Source of the DNA: Magicicada septendecula
Taxonomy: Eukaryota > Arthropoda > Insecta > Hemiptera > Cicadidae
Length of the DNA stretch: 64,000 nucleotides
Assembly (NCBI GenBank): GCA_034769895.1
Contig: CM068372.1
Location: 370,345,258-370,409,257 of the forward strand
Reading direction: 5' to 3'
Below the pieces are notes generated by a model, which was given only the letters and a program-made list of their open reading frames with translations, did not search any database and was not told the origin of the DNA. A program made the position numbers and the translations under genes. Positions 10,304 through 21,640 of the stretch are shown here, one piece after another; position 1 is the first letter of the stretch, and the number at the start of each line of letters is the position of its first letter.

Positions 10304-11172
10304 TATTTCTCATGCAAGATAGTTAAAACTGGACACCTGCTATAGAATTGTTCCATGTGTACGCGCGCGCGGGTGTGTTTCGGCAAAAATATATATATTA
10401 TATTTCTCATGCAAGATAGTTAAAACTGGACACCTGCTATAGAATCGTTCCATGTGTACGCGCGCGCGGGTGTGTTTCGGCAAAAATATATATATTATAT
10501 TTCTCATGCAAGATAGTTAAAACTGGACACCTGCTATAGAATCGTTCCATGTGTACGCGCGTGCGGGTGTGTTTCGGCAAAAATATATATATATTATATT
10601 TCTCATGCAAGATAGTTAAAACTGGTCACCTGCTATAGAATTGTTCCATGTGTACGCGCGCGCGGGTGTGTTTCGGCAAAAATATATATATTTTATTTCT
10701 CATGCAAGACAGTTAAAACTGGACACCTGCTATAGAATCGTTCCATGTGTACGCGCGCGCGGGTGTGTTTCGGCAAAAATATATATATATTATATTTCTC
10801 ATGCAAGATAGTTAAAACTGGACACCTGCTATAGAATTGTTCCATGTGTACGCGCGCGCGGGTGTGTTTCGGCAAAAATATATATATTATATTTCTCATG
10901 CAAGATAGTTAAAACTGGACACCTGCTATAGAATTGTTCCTTGTGTACGCGCGCGCGGGTGTGTTTCGGCAAAAATATATATATTATATTTCTCATGCAA
11001 GATAGTTAAAACTGGACACCTGCTATAGAATTGTTCCATGTGTACGCGCGCGCGGGTGTGTTTCGGCAAAATTATATATATTTTATTTCTCATGCAAGAC
11101 AGTTAAAACTGGACACCTGCTATAGAATTGTTCCATATGTATGCGCGCGCGAGTGTGTTTCGGCAAAAATAA
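10304..11172. repeat. Minisatellite: nine tandem units of 97-99 bp
   Basis: CATGCAAG begins the same position of each unit at 10311, 10408, 10505, 10604, 10701, 10800, 10897, 10994 and 11091. Each unit has ACTGGACACCTGCTATAGAA, a CG-alternating stretch (ACGCGCGCGCGGGTGTG, prone to Z-DNA) and an (AT)n run whose length difference gives 97 or 99 bp. Units differ by only a few substitutions, showing recent or homogenising amplification. The open frames found in it are by-products. Confidence 0.95.
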
Positions 11173-11735
11173 TTAATTACGAAGTCAAATTAATTTTTCT
11201 GTTTTTTTTTTTAACCAGCACATAAACTATCTCTGCTTTGTTTAACTTCCCGTTCTGCTTATACCCAGATGTGTCACATATGTTGCAGTACGTAGGCCTA
11301 TGTTTCTTTCACGCCTTTGCTTCACAAACGGATACATAAAACACGGTGTGCGGTATTTATTCGTCCTGACAAGACTAGTATTGTCTACTTCAAGCAGTCT
11401 GTCCACGAGCTCTGTGCCAATTATTGTCCTTATGTTTGTGAACAACCATAAATTGGCAAACACAACATACGGTATTCAGGTTAGGGCAGCAAATAACACA
11501 TGGGCTATGTTATGTCATTATTTCAGTTCGCAGTAACTGTTCACTTACCACAAAGGTTTCGCCATTTTCTAAATTATATTTTTAATAAACTTTTGTACTT
11601 CACGCGTATGTCATTTCCTTTTATTTATGCCTGTCAACATTAAAATAAAATATAATGCTATTATACAAGCGGGCCTGATCAATTGTAGAGCACGACAAGG
11701 GTGCCCACATCCAGAGAAGAGACAACTTCTCTTTA
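11173..11735. other. No gene recognised
   Basis: AT-rich flank of the minisatellite; overlapping chance frames at 11242-11536 have no domain. Confidence 0.45.
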
Positions 11736-11736
11736 A

Positions 11737-12092
11737 TTGATACATTTATTCGATGTTACACAACATTGGCAGATGAATCTTCCAGAACGTTTTATGATTG
11801 GTAGCTCTGCAGTTGACACATTATTTTCTGATGACCAGGCAATCGTGTCAAACTCGGAAAGTGGCTTGCAGATGGCTGAACACTCTTTGAATCAAACCTG
11901 CAAGGATTTCGGATTACAGATCTCCACATTGAAGACCAAGGTGCTGGCTTTCACGAAGCTGATCCCATACGCGCAAAAATTGTTATAAATGGTACTATTC
12001 TCGAGTAGGTCAGTAGTTTTTAATATCTGGGCTGCAATGTGTCTTACATTACAACGATGTGGTGAAGAAGCTGCACAAGTTGAGCTATATGT
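11737..12092 (+). pseudogene. LINE reverse transcriptase, palm fragment (5' part of an interrupted copy)
   Basis: The frame from 11737 reads LFSDDQAIVSNSE (11821-11859), a variant of the F/Y-A-D-D catalytic box of reverse transcriptase in which A is replaced by S. It is followed by LQMAEHSLNQ and FGLQISTLKTKVLAFT, the conserved 'LQ.A...L......G..IS..KTK.M.F' block. At about 12005-12060 the 'YLGC' strand follows out of frame. The copy is interrupted at 12083-12092 by another LINE (12093-12500) and resumes at 12511. Confidence 0.8.
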
Positions 12093-12500
12093 TTATTTAT
12101 TTATTATCAAAATACCCTTATACCATATTGGTGTCGGGTTACATCAATATATGATAAGTACATCAACTACACTCTATATACAAATTTTTTCCATCTTACT
12201 CTATCCATTGACAATGTCTCCGCTTCCCTCCAGCCCAAGCCTCTTTCTCTCAAAATGTTTCCCATCATTCCATCCCAAGTCAGTCGCGGTCTTCCTCTCT
12301 TCTTTCTCCCCCCTGATTTTGCCTCCCAAACCTGTTTTACCATTCTATCACTATCCATTCTCTGCATGTCTCCCCACCAGCATAGTTGTCTCTGTTCAAT
12401 AAAATCCAGAATCGATATCACTTCCAGATCCTCTCTTATTTGTGTATTCCTAACTCTGTTCTTCCTAGTTACTCCCACTACTCTCCTAAGATATTTCATC
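12093..12500 (-). pseudogene. 5'-truncated LINE inserted into the older LINE, with 10-bp target duplication
   Basis: On the minus strand an uninterrupted 110-codon frame (12499-12167) carries the C-terminal LINE tail: MKYLRRVVGVTRKNRVRN, then W.GDMQRM, then KKRGRPRLTWDGMM. It is followed by a 3' UTR and a TAAA-rich 3' end (plus-strand TTTATTTATTTATTA at 12092-12106). The same ten bases AGCTATATGT flank it at 12083-12092 and 12501-12510, the target-site duplication of target-primed reverse transcription. The intact frame and perfect duplication show it is younger than its host copy. Confidence 0.85.
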
Positions 12501-12960
12501 AGCTATATGTGCGGGGCCGTAAGAAGTCTAAAATCAACAAGGAAAGAAACACGCCTGGCGTTCTACAAGGTGACACCCTCTCCACATCCCTCTATGGGTC
12601 TGAGAATTGGGCTTTGACAGAATTCCAGGCCAGTCGTATTCAAGCGACCAAAATGAGATTCTCAGGCACGCAATGAGGCTCTTCAAGGTCGCAAAAGAAA
12701 TACTTACGTACAGAAGGAGGTGAATATTATGAGTATACTTGATAGAACTGCCCAATATCGACTAAAATGGTGGGAACATCTTAACCGAATGAATGACTGC
12801 CGCATCCCCAAACAACTATTGAATTATAAGCCGAAAGGACGGAGACGTGTGGTGCGTCCAAAGAAGCGTTGGAGTGATCAGCTCTAGTCTACCTGCTTGG
12901 CATCGGAACAAACCGTTTTTGGTGTCGTGTTTGCTGAAGATGATGATGACGACATATTAA
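12501..12960 (+). pseudogene. LINE reverse transcriptase, thumb and C-terminal part (3' part of interrupted copy)
   Basis: Continues the copy at 11737-12092: MCGAVRSLKSTRKETRLAFY, LYGSENWALTEFQ, then SILDRTAQYRLKWWEHLNRM and later GRRRVVRPKKRWSDQL. Frames change several times, so it is dead. It ends in GAAGATGATGATGACGACG near 12940, one of two 3'-tail types (GAT-rich or GAA-rich) seen on LINE copies here. Confidence 0.8.
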
Positions 12961-13660
12961 AAGTACTTCCGTTATCTGAAACCAGATATTACTGAATGAT
13001 TATTAAAATAATTCTTAAATGTTTATATAATGTATAAAGTACAGCCGTATATAACTGTCAACTACCTCACCTGCAGACGCTGTACCTTAGTCTCCCTCTT
13101 CCTCTTAGTTTATCCACGAAGAGTCTACGTACTGGCTTTTATTTCATGTGCACTAAACCACTTAATTCTTACGACTCATATACAACTGTATAATATAGGC
13201 CTATAGACTTTAGAGTTATCTTCTACCCACGCCTCTCTACACTTCAGTCTTTACCTCAATTATATCTCTGGATACGGTTGTATCTCCATTTGTGCCCTAT
13301 CCAATTGCCCTGCCTTATTCTTATTATCACAATGATTACGCCCCTCTTCAATCCTCCTCGTTAGACACTCCGTCCCCCCACCTTATTTTCTAGCATCGTT
13401 CTCTACTCCAGCATTTCAAAAGTCTTCAAATACTTTACTTCTCTTTTTCTCAATGATCATGTGTCCGCATCATTCCACACTGCAACGCTTTTCTCAAGGC
13501 TAAGTAGTAGTATTTTTATAACCAGTAAGTTTTTAAATTTATTGAGAGTTGCTTTTCTTTTGCAGTAGTACTTCTGACTTCTTCTGTGTAGCTTTCATTA
13601 ATCCTGAAACCTTGCGGAATGTACTGAAGTGCTGCTAACCTCTTCCCTCCGGCCGAGATA
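12961..13660. other. No gene recognised
   Basis: AT-rich and pyrimidine-rich sequence between the LINE copy and the Ginger-like element; no coding similarity seen. Confidence 0.45.
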
Positions 13661-13667
13661 ATGTACA

Positions 13668-15152
13668 TGTTATTCGCAATTTCCGAATTCGGCCATTGCC
13701 CGAAATTTTCACTCACTCCGCGAAATGCGAATCTTGCTTTACGCACTCCGCGGAGTGAGCATTTATTTCCGGCAATGGGCGAAATAAAGTACGCATTCCG
13801 CGGAGTGCGTATTTCCATTTGCGGAATACCCGAAGTAAACTTTAATTTCTGCCATTGCGTAAATCAAAATACCCAGTCCGCGAATTGCGTATTCTGCTTT
13901 TACTCAATAGCCGAAGTGACGATTGTGTAAAAACACATGCACAACCGCGCGCGCGCACACACTCACGCGTCTTCACATGTACATTTATTGTATTTATTTT
14001 TTTTATTTTTTAAGTAGTTTTTAGGGGTTGTAATCTTTATTTTTATATTTATTTTATTCTTAATCAGTGTAACAGAATATAATAGAAAAAAAACTAATCT
14101 AAGAGACTTAATTGTTAAACATTAAAACAAGGAAGCTTCCCTCACTAAAATTTTAATATCTATAACAGATTTTGATTAAATGCAGTTCTTAATTACTTAT
14201 TGTTACAGGGAGCACTATTATGGCATTTTGAATTGCATTTTACGTGAAGTTTCAAGCAAGTACATGATTTATTTATGCGGTTCTTTTTACAACCACAACG
14301 TACAAATCCATCTTTGCAACGTGACGACATCATTGATTCTTTCCTTACAGTGATAGGATTTGCAGGGACTTCTTCAGTCTTTAAAAATTTATTTGGAGCT
14401 GCTTGAAACTGGTTCTGGTAAAAGCCTTGACCAATTTCCCAAGTTTCGTTCCTATGATATACAAATTTGGCTCCACTACTTCCATTATGACAGCCAAAAT
14501 GTTCCGTGGAGCCAGGCGGCCACGGTCAACATCTGGAATGGTAACCAAGACATAATCACCAACGGAAAGAGGTGGCAACTTTTTCTGAAAGTTGGATATC
14601 ATTTTTTCAGCTTGTTTTTGGAGTCCAAGTTTGCAGTTTTCGCATTCTGTTTCAATAGCGGTTTTTTTCACACAGTGAGCACACAGGGATTTCTGAAAAA
14701 CAAGCATTAACACATTCGTAGTGGAAATCTTCGGAGCACTTGAAACAAGTTTCTCTTATGTTGTACTCAATGTTGCAGATCTGGCATATCTTGACACCAT
14801 CTCTGAAGTTGAGTGTATTGGTTTCCATGTTCTCTGACACATATTCATGATCTTGTTGCAGGTCGCAATCTTCTTCTTCTTAATCTTCTGTCAGAACATG
14901 CTCACCAGTGTGTGGGAACGGTCACTTCGGCTATTGAGTAAAAGCAGAATACCCAATTCGCGGAGTGAGTAAAATGAAATGCTCACTTCGCGGATTGGAT
15001 ATTTTGATTTAGCAATGGCAGAAATTAGTATTTTATTTCGCCCATTGCCCGAAATAAATGCTCACTCCGCGGATTGCGTAAAACAAGATTCGCACTTCGC
15101 GGAGTGAGTAAACATTTCGGGCAATGCCCGAATTCGGCAATTGCGAATAACA
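13668..15152. mobile_element. Ginger-like DNA transposon with ~240-bp terminal inverted repeats, internally deleted
   Basis: The left end TGTTATTCGCAATTTCCG (13668) and the reverse complement of the right end (ending 15152) match over about 240 bp with around 85% identity. Ends start TGT, as in the Ginger family. Flanking TACA (13664-13667) and TATA (15153-15156) may be a diverged 4-bp target duplication. The terminal repeats are built from many short copies of a partly palindromic word (CTCACTCCGCGGAGTGAG-like), spaced roughly 20-45 bp apart, which would suit clustered transposase-binding sites. The interior keeps only the C-terminal part of an integrase-type transposase (14200-14840, minus). 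Confidence 0.8.
14200..14840 (-). pseudogene. C-terminal part of a Ginger/KRBA2-like integrase transposase
   Basis: Three pieces in changing frames on the minus strand. First, 14840-14652 has a zinc-binding pattern (CQIC..., CFKCSEDFHYEC, CSLC). Second, 14713-14381 has CAHC...CENC, then LPPLSVGDYVLVTIPDVDRG and IIGTKLGKL, the chromo/SH3-like 'VGD.V.VPIPDVDR...IGT..G.L' module typical of insect KRBA2-like integrases. Third, 14340-14205 has GFVRCGCKKN, CTCLKLHVKCNSKCHNSAPC, the terminal Cys-rich motif of that family. The DDE core that would lie upstream is absent, so the element cannot supply its own transposase. Confidence 0.75.
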
Positions 15153-15159
15153 TATACGT

Positions 15160-17480
15160 ATCGGTCTTGACTTGATGTTCTCATTTCTTTGGTATTATCG
15201 CAGTTTATTCTCATCCCCTAGTCCCCACACATCTGCCTAACACTCTCTGTAACTGTCCGTCACTTGTTGCCAGTAATCTTTAAAATAGTGTAACGTTATC
15301 GAATTTTGGCCGACGTTGTGTGCGTCAAATGTAATGCTAAATTTTATTGCTTACGATCTCAGGGTTTTTTATTTGTAATAATTTATCTATTATCAGTTAT
15401 GAAATAATATGTTATGATACTCTATTATTTAATATTTACTTGGAAGGTGTTGAAAACTAATTCTAATGATTAATTTAATAGGGTTATCTTCAATAAACAT
15501 ACAAGACTTGTTTATCTGTCTACCATTACATTTATTATGTGAACGATTACTGTCATTAGTATCATATTTCTAATTTGATAACAATTGCTTATCAAGAATT
15601 ATTTTAGTACATGACTTCTATCAATAAAACAATTATAAATAACTAAAATATCTCTTCATACCTCAGTACTCCGTTTTATCTCAATATTCCTTTTTGAGTA
15701 TTATTAAAACATGAATTACTTCTTACACCTAACTACTTATTTCATTATGACGTATACATTTAAATGGATTCATTTAAATATGAAATGTACTTACTTCTCT
15801 TTATTCTAACATTTTGACTTTAATATTTATAAGTAAGTTTTGAATGAGTACATCCTATCTTATAAAATTTTCTACGTGAATTCTTTTAGAGTGGCAGACA
15901 GGTGATTTAGTAAAATAAAATTAATACATAAAATTGTTACTCTTGGTACGTATCCATAAACTACGGCGCGTTGTCATTATGTGCTCTCCCTCTCGGTTAC
16001 TTAAATCAGCGTATGGATATGTAGATGCTCCGCCAATTGCGTTGAACACAGTCCCATTGCGTGCATAACAAATGTGACTCCTTCTTGAAGTAATTGGCAC
16101 ATATACACTTTCACTATTCACTCCTTCTATTGATAACCGGTAATTCCCAATTTTCAATTTAGTGGTTACTATTTACTTCGGTTACGTTCACTGATATCTC
16201 GTAACGACTCATTCCGTTTCAACAGCTATATCGTTCGTGATACATGATAAGATACGGTCTTTTGTTTTGACGAGTTATTAACTAATAAACTCCAGTTCTC
16301 ACTTCACAGATTGTTCTTCATGATAACCTTACGTGATTTTAAGTAAAGCTCTCCGAACTTTTAACATCGAATTTCAGTAACACTTAAGCTCGACTCCACG
16401 AAGTTTAAGTTACACTTCTTCTCGATTCGACTCTAGACTCTAAAATTTGTAAAAGACTCATAAGTGTTTTAGTCACTACTCCGTAATCATTATAACGAAC
16501 TCTACCGACTCTCCGTAACTTTAGTCATCGACTTCCGAAATTTTAGCAAAGACTCCTCGATCTCACCTTCGTTCTCTGTATATATTACCTACTCTACTTT
16601 TTCCCACTACTTTCTTACTTTTTCCCCACTTAAGTCCTTTTTCGTCCTCCAGCTTCGTTTCCATTGGTTCTTCTCTATATTTCTTGAGAAAGTTCCCTCC
16701 TATTACTCCCGCAAGTTACTCTGCTCCCTGTTCATTGGTTTTGGATTTCCTAGAACTTCCCTTCAGGAAACCCGCCTATACTCCAAGCTGCTTTCTGATA
16801 GGCGATTTCTGTTCCCACCAATTTCTTGCTCTGGGTCCAGCTACCTACACCTTGCGTCAGTATGTTCGCTCCCACGATCATAAATCGCTTTGGTATTGTT
16901 CTACGCCTTTTTGACAGTGACATCCTTCTTTCTGTCCAGCCTGCACCTGCATCTGTTAATTAGTTCCATCCCTGCTGTAGTCTTTTCAATATGTTATAGT
17001 CATAATTCTTTTTGGCGTTTTCATGCCTCTTAGCAAGACACCCTTTGTTTCTTACTTCGTCCAGAAGCGCATGTTACGTAAGTTCTCCCACGTGTGGCAC
17101 TCTTTGTATTGTTAATTGTACCACTCGCCAGGATGTCTTTCGGTGACATCCAGTTGTTCCGTTGATTTAGTACGGTAGCCTTTGTCGTACCATTTTCTTA
17201 GTAAATTCTCATTGTACTTCGTTCTGGCGATTGTTTGCCTTTCTTTTAGAACACTTCCTTAATTTCAACACGCTTCTGGCTGCACATGTTAACTTGGTAC
17301 ACACGCCTCTGTAGTCTTTCCTGGTAAATTTTCTCTCTGCCGAACATCTGCTTTTGTTTAGATTTATGATGCTTCTAGACATCTGTACGTCGACGTTGAA
17401 AGCTGTACTCCCATTGTATTTATCTTTGTTTATTGTTTCACCCATTCGTCAATGTCATTACACCCGCTGCCAGGTGGTCC
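15160..17480. repeat. AT-rich stretch with an unclassified repeat (15920-17480) related to 34200-35480
   Basis: 15160-15900 is very AT-rich with nothing recognised. From about 16160 onward the sequence tracks 34430-35060 at intervals: ATTACTTCGGTTA...TTCACTGA, TTTAGYAAAGACT, CTTTCTGATAGG...TTCCCACCAA..TCTT..CTGGGTCC. A 78-codon minus frame (15921-16157) is unrecognised. Both copies are too decayed to name; a LINE on the minus strand is possible. Confidence 0.4.
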
Positions 17481-17689
17481 CTATCTTTCTTTAAAACAAA
17501 ATTATTTTTCTACGTTTTGGCGTTACAATAGACAGAAATTTTCTAGCGCGCCAGTGGGTTCTTTTATGTGAGAATAAACGAGCTGTTTTATCGTTTTACT
17601 ATTTAGGCTTTCATTTTTGTTAAGTGCATTCTTTAGTTAGTGTAATTAAAAATATAGAACATTGACATGCTGAGAGCATGGAAATACCG

Positions 17690-18445
17690 AGTGACATCGG
17701 GAACACAGCCTAACAAATCAATTCGTATGGGTTCCTGCTATATACGCGGATGACATAGTTCTTATTCAAGAAAATGAGGGTGATTTATAAAGAGCTATGT
17801 TTCAATTACGAGAAGTGGCAAGAGAGACCTCACTGACAATTTCAATAAGAGAGACCAAAACCATGGCCTTTAAAGGTAAATATCCAGTGAGGACTAAGGT
17901 AGTTATAAACAACACCACTTAAAAACAAGTGAGTCGTTTCAGATATCTCGTCTGTACAGTAAACTATGAATCTGAATATATAAGAGGGAAGACAAATAAA
18001 TTTAGGAATATTTGTGGTACGATTCATAGAAATCGTAGAAATAAAACAAGACAAGACACAGAACAAGGATTAAATTGTATAAGACAATTGCAGTACCCAG
18101 GTTGATTTATGCGGAAAGCGGAAAAAGGAAAGCGGCAATATTCAAAGTGCTAAAATGCAGTTTCTTCGAAACACTTTAAATTATAAGATAGAATAAGGAA
18201 TGAAGACATCAGAGCAGAACTCGATGTAAATGACATAAATGAAATTATTTCAATTTACAGAAGACAATGGTGGAATCGTCTGCAAAGGATGACAGAGGAT
18301 CGATTGCCGAAAGCGGCACTGAACTATAAAGCCATTGGTAGAAGAGATGTGGTCGTCCGAGGATGAGACGGGTGCCGGAACAGGTTTATATAAACTAATT
18401 CTTGAAGAGGAGAAGGAGAAGAAGAATAATAAGAAGAAAAATATA
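17690..18445 (+). pseudogene. LINE reverse transcriptase fragment with YADD box, decayed
   Basis: Reads AIYADDIVLIQENEGDL (YADD at 17743-17754, the polymerase metal-binding box), then TSLTISIRETKTMAFKGKYP, RFRYLVCTV, later IISIYRRQWWNRLQRM and the closing RRDVVVRG near 18345. Several stops and a frame shift make it inactive. The 3' end is GAA-rich (18400-18440), linking GAA microsatellites to LINE tails. Confidence 0.75.
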
Positions 18446-18479
18446 GATCTAATTTTTAATTTTCTTACTGTCACTTATT

Positions 18480-19200
18480 ATTTCGAAAATTTTTAGGAAA
18501 TATTCTGATATTTGGGGGGATCCGTTTCTTGAGCCCTTACGCTAACGAAGTAGTAAATTAAATGTTGACGTATGAAAGATGTCTGTTTATGATTCAAATC
18601 AAGAGATTACTCACATATCGTACTGCACAGAAGCTTTAGCACGGGCCAATGTATGGTAAACAACGTGTTCTGTTACTTAACCGAACCGGCAATTGTAATC
18701 ACTACGATGTCACGTGTCTCCTTGAGAAAAATTGCTCATCACTTCGCGAAGAAGACTTGTGACATTTTTAGACACCGACTGCGACACAATATTGCACTGC
18801 TGCTCTTCCGTTGGTAGCAACAGCTGTTACTTCATATTGAATGATTTAGCTCAATTAACCCCACTATTGCCTGGTGAAGCTATTATTTAGTCCTTTGCAG
18901 CTGTAAACACAGACATTGTATATGTAGATATGGAGACAGTAGTCGGCCACAACACACATGCGCAATTAATTTCTGTACTAATGTTGTTATCCATATCTTA
19001 CCCAACAGTGCTAGTCACTTCCAACTTGTATCGGGCTTACATATGTATTTATAATTTTGCGTTTAATCTTCAATAAAGTGTCGTACCTTCTTATCTCCTT
19101 CTTAAATTTCGTTGTCCATGATGTGTCTAAGTGTTAGCACTAATTATTCTGACGCGGAACAACAATTATTTAAGATAAAAATTCTTGAAATTTCATCTCA
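18480..19200. other. No gene recognised
   Basis: No domain or repeat similarity recognised on either strand. Confidence 0.45.
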
Positions 19201-19204
19201 CTGC

Positions 19205-19247
19205 CTGAACCAGTTTCCACTCGTTACGAGTTTCATCAGAGGCTGCC
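19205..19247 (-). ncRNA. Hammerhead-ribozyme-like motif downstream of a Penelope remnant
   Basis: Minus strand: GCCT then CTGATGA (19233-19239), a five-pair stem II ACTCG-TAA-CGAGT, GAAA (19214-19217), and CTGGTTC ending in an allowed UUC triplet, followed by AGGC that pairs with the leading GCCT (stem I). One base on each side of stem II is unpaired. It lies about 45 bases downstream of the GIY-YIG remnant on the same strand, the arrangement expected for the ribozyme-bearing end of a Penelope-like element. Confidence 0.45.
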
Positions 19248-19284
19248 GCTAGGAGCGCTGTCCCGTCCTGTTTTTGGTGACGGT

Positions 19285-19570
19285 GTTCAAAAGTTGGTCG
19301 TTTTTTGTGTGTGTGTGTGTTCAAATAGTATGTGTTATTTAAATTGTGTCTGTTCGTTTAGGATGTTGTTTACATGGATTTTTGTGTGTTTGTATATCTC
19401 CAGCTGTTCGAGAGCGTATACTTCTTGACCTTTCGTGTGTACGTGTAGAATTTTCATGTTGTTGTTAATGTTTGTGCACGTATTGCCTGCTTCAATGAGA
19501 TGGTTTACAAAGATCGATTCTTTGGTGGGGTGTAATGCTTTTACGTGTTCAATGTATTTCTACACCGTCC
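19285..19570 (-). pseudogene. Penelope-like element: C-terminal half of GIY-YIG endonuclease
   Basis: Minus-strand reading: KYIEHVKALHPTKESIFVNH, LIEAGNTCTNINNNMKILHV, KGQEVYALEQLEIYKH, then HVNNILNEQTQF. This is the conserved second half of the PLE nuclease ('EH..A.......S.FA.HL.E..H', 'K...L..LE...IY', 'LN....'). The upstream YIGQTG motif appears only as a damaged 'RQDG' trace at 19575. CA-rich codon use matches the PLE fragment at 2330-2855. It is inactive. Confidence 0.75.
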
Positions 19571-19639
19571 TGTCTGGCTTGCGAAACTGTCTACTATGAA
19601 AACCTGCCTGAAAAGTCGAGACTGTATCAGTCCAAGTGG

Positions 19640-20763
19640 ACAACAATTTATACTTCCATGTTCCGTAAGGAAATGGAAGTATGGTGATGGCGAAAAAATC
19701 GTGTTCGAGATAAGGGCTGTTTGTGATCGATCATACTACCCTCAAAACATGAAGAAAAGTCATTTCCGAAAAGTGTCTGTGTGTCTGTCTGTGTGTAGAC
19801 TTTTTTCTATGGCGAACGATAACTGTCGCAAATTCAAACAGAATCAAATAATTTTTGCATATGTGCCCGAATGGTAAAGGACTCGAAGCCTATTGATTTT
19901 GGTGAAGATCGGTTAAGGAGAAGGGGTAGTTTACGTGCAACATTTTACGTTTTAACAAGAGTAAAGTACTTAATTTTGATAAATAAAGTATGCTGAAAAG
20001 AAGGAATAACAATCAGCTGTAGAAAGGTAGATGAAATATCTGTAAATAAAAAGGGTAGTTGAAGAGGGAGGGATAATTTTAACTTCCATGTTCCATAAGG
20101 AAATGAAAGTATGGTCATAGCGAAAAAAATCGTGTTCGAGATAACGGGAGATTCTGATTGTACTACCATCAAAACATGAAAAAAGTCATTTTTCGAAAAG
20201 TGACTGTGTGTCTATGTAGAATTTTTTCTAGGGCAAACGATAACAGCCGCAAATTCAAACAGAATCAAATACTTTTTTGCATACAGCTATGGATTGTAGA
20301 GGACTCAAGTCCTATTGTTTTTGGTGAAGATCGATTAAGGAAAAGGGGTAGTTTACCTGCAACGTTTTACGTTTTAACAAAAGTAAAGGGTTTAATTTTG
20401 ATAAATAAAGTATCCTGAAAAGAAGGTCATAATAATCCACTGTAGAAAGGTAGATGAAATATCTATAAATGAAAGGGTAGTTGAAGGGGGAGAAGGTAAC
20501 TTTTTTTATAAAAAATAAAATGGTAGTTGATGGAGGAGGTAAATTTTTATAAGTTTTATATGTGTACTACGTTGTTGACAACAAAGAAGTAGTTTCTATG
20601 GAAACATTTCATTTCACTTTAACAAAATTCTATATTTTTCATTTTAATTTAAATCACGTATGAGTGAAAATATATCGTTCCTGGCAGGCAAGCATATCTC
20701 AATTATGTAATGTTTACTTTTCCAAAGTTTTATTATTGTGATTACCGCAATAAAAGGCCGGCA

Positions 20764-20800
<37 letters not shown>

Positions 20801-21640
20801 TCGCGTTATTTCTGGCCTCAATTATGTTTATTTTCTTATGTTTGCACGCTTTTTAAATGGAAAGTGCCGAAACCCACACCAACACAACGCGTGCAAGCCG
20901 AAAAGATGGACATCGATTTGCTTCCTGTGGATCGCTGGGCAGTGTTGTTGTATTAAAGCAATTAATACAATCTGTGTACCCATTTCTATTATGATATGAG
21001 AATTATAAACTAATATATGCATGTGTGTGTGTATGAAAAATATATAAATATTTTTCTCCTTTGGAAAATTGTTTGCCCCTCCTTGAAAATATTTTGACCT
21101 CCCTGATGGCTAGTTTTTACTAGCCTGTGTGGACTATAGCGTTATGACATGGATCAAAATGGTGGGTGTTAAACAGGAGACACAAACGTATTAAGGAAGA
21201 AATGTTTTGCTGAGAAATTTATAATTACGGGTGAACAGAATAGTCGTTCAGGAAATCAGAAGACAAATCGAAAGAAAGAAATCAAGACTCGATTTTAAAA
21301 AAGAAAAATGACTAGTATAGTATTGACAGGAAAGACTTTGATAACACTATAGACATCCCTCGGCCCCTCGCAGCGAGAGTCCAATTTCATAACAGGAATC
21401 AGATCGCAGCTACCTTTAGCTAGCTCTTCGTTCGACCTACAGACATTTTATCGAAAAGTACAGTCCTTCCTCACGAAGGTTGAGGATAGTCTTAATCCAC
21501 GTGACATGGTGGTACCATTTTAGCTGATACGTAATTTCTTCAGAACTCAAGCATCCACTTATTTAATTAATATTTCAATGATTTTAAATATAAATTTTAG
21601 GACATGGAAGTCATGTATGGTTCTCCATACCGATTTTTGG
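19640..21640 (+). repeat. Multi-module dispersed repeat, copy A (inverted partner at 31560-33000)
   Basis: Order of modules: an imperfect palindrome ACTTCCATGTTCCGTAAGG...GGAAGT (19652-19680); a short (GTCT)n stretch; two tandem ~440-bp units containing CAAATTCAAACAGAATCAAA and GGTGAAGATCGRTTAAGG; a (CA)n run (20766-20799); a block with ACCAACACAACGCGTGCAAG; and an end with GACATGGAAGTCATGTATGG (21601). The reverse complement of 31560-33000 follows the same order. No intact coding region is apparent; short frames such as the one in 60169-60372 recur between copies but look like by-products. Confidence 0.7.
20583..20595 (-). other. Empty insertion site for the 170-bp hammerhead insert
   Basis: AAAGAAGTAGTTT (reverse complement AAACTACTTCTTT) occurs once here, in the same surrounding context in which four other copies of the repeat hold a 170-bp insert between two such words. 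A second empty site is at 32449-32461. Confidence 0.7.

Noticed and set aside
10304..11172. CRISPR-like array of regularly spaced repeats
   Set aside because: The units are wholly repetitive tandem copies without unique spacers, in eukaryotic DNA.
13661..13930. 89-codon frame in the Ginger-like terminal repeat
   Set aside because: It lies in a terminal inverted repeat made of palindromic words and is a by-product.
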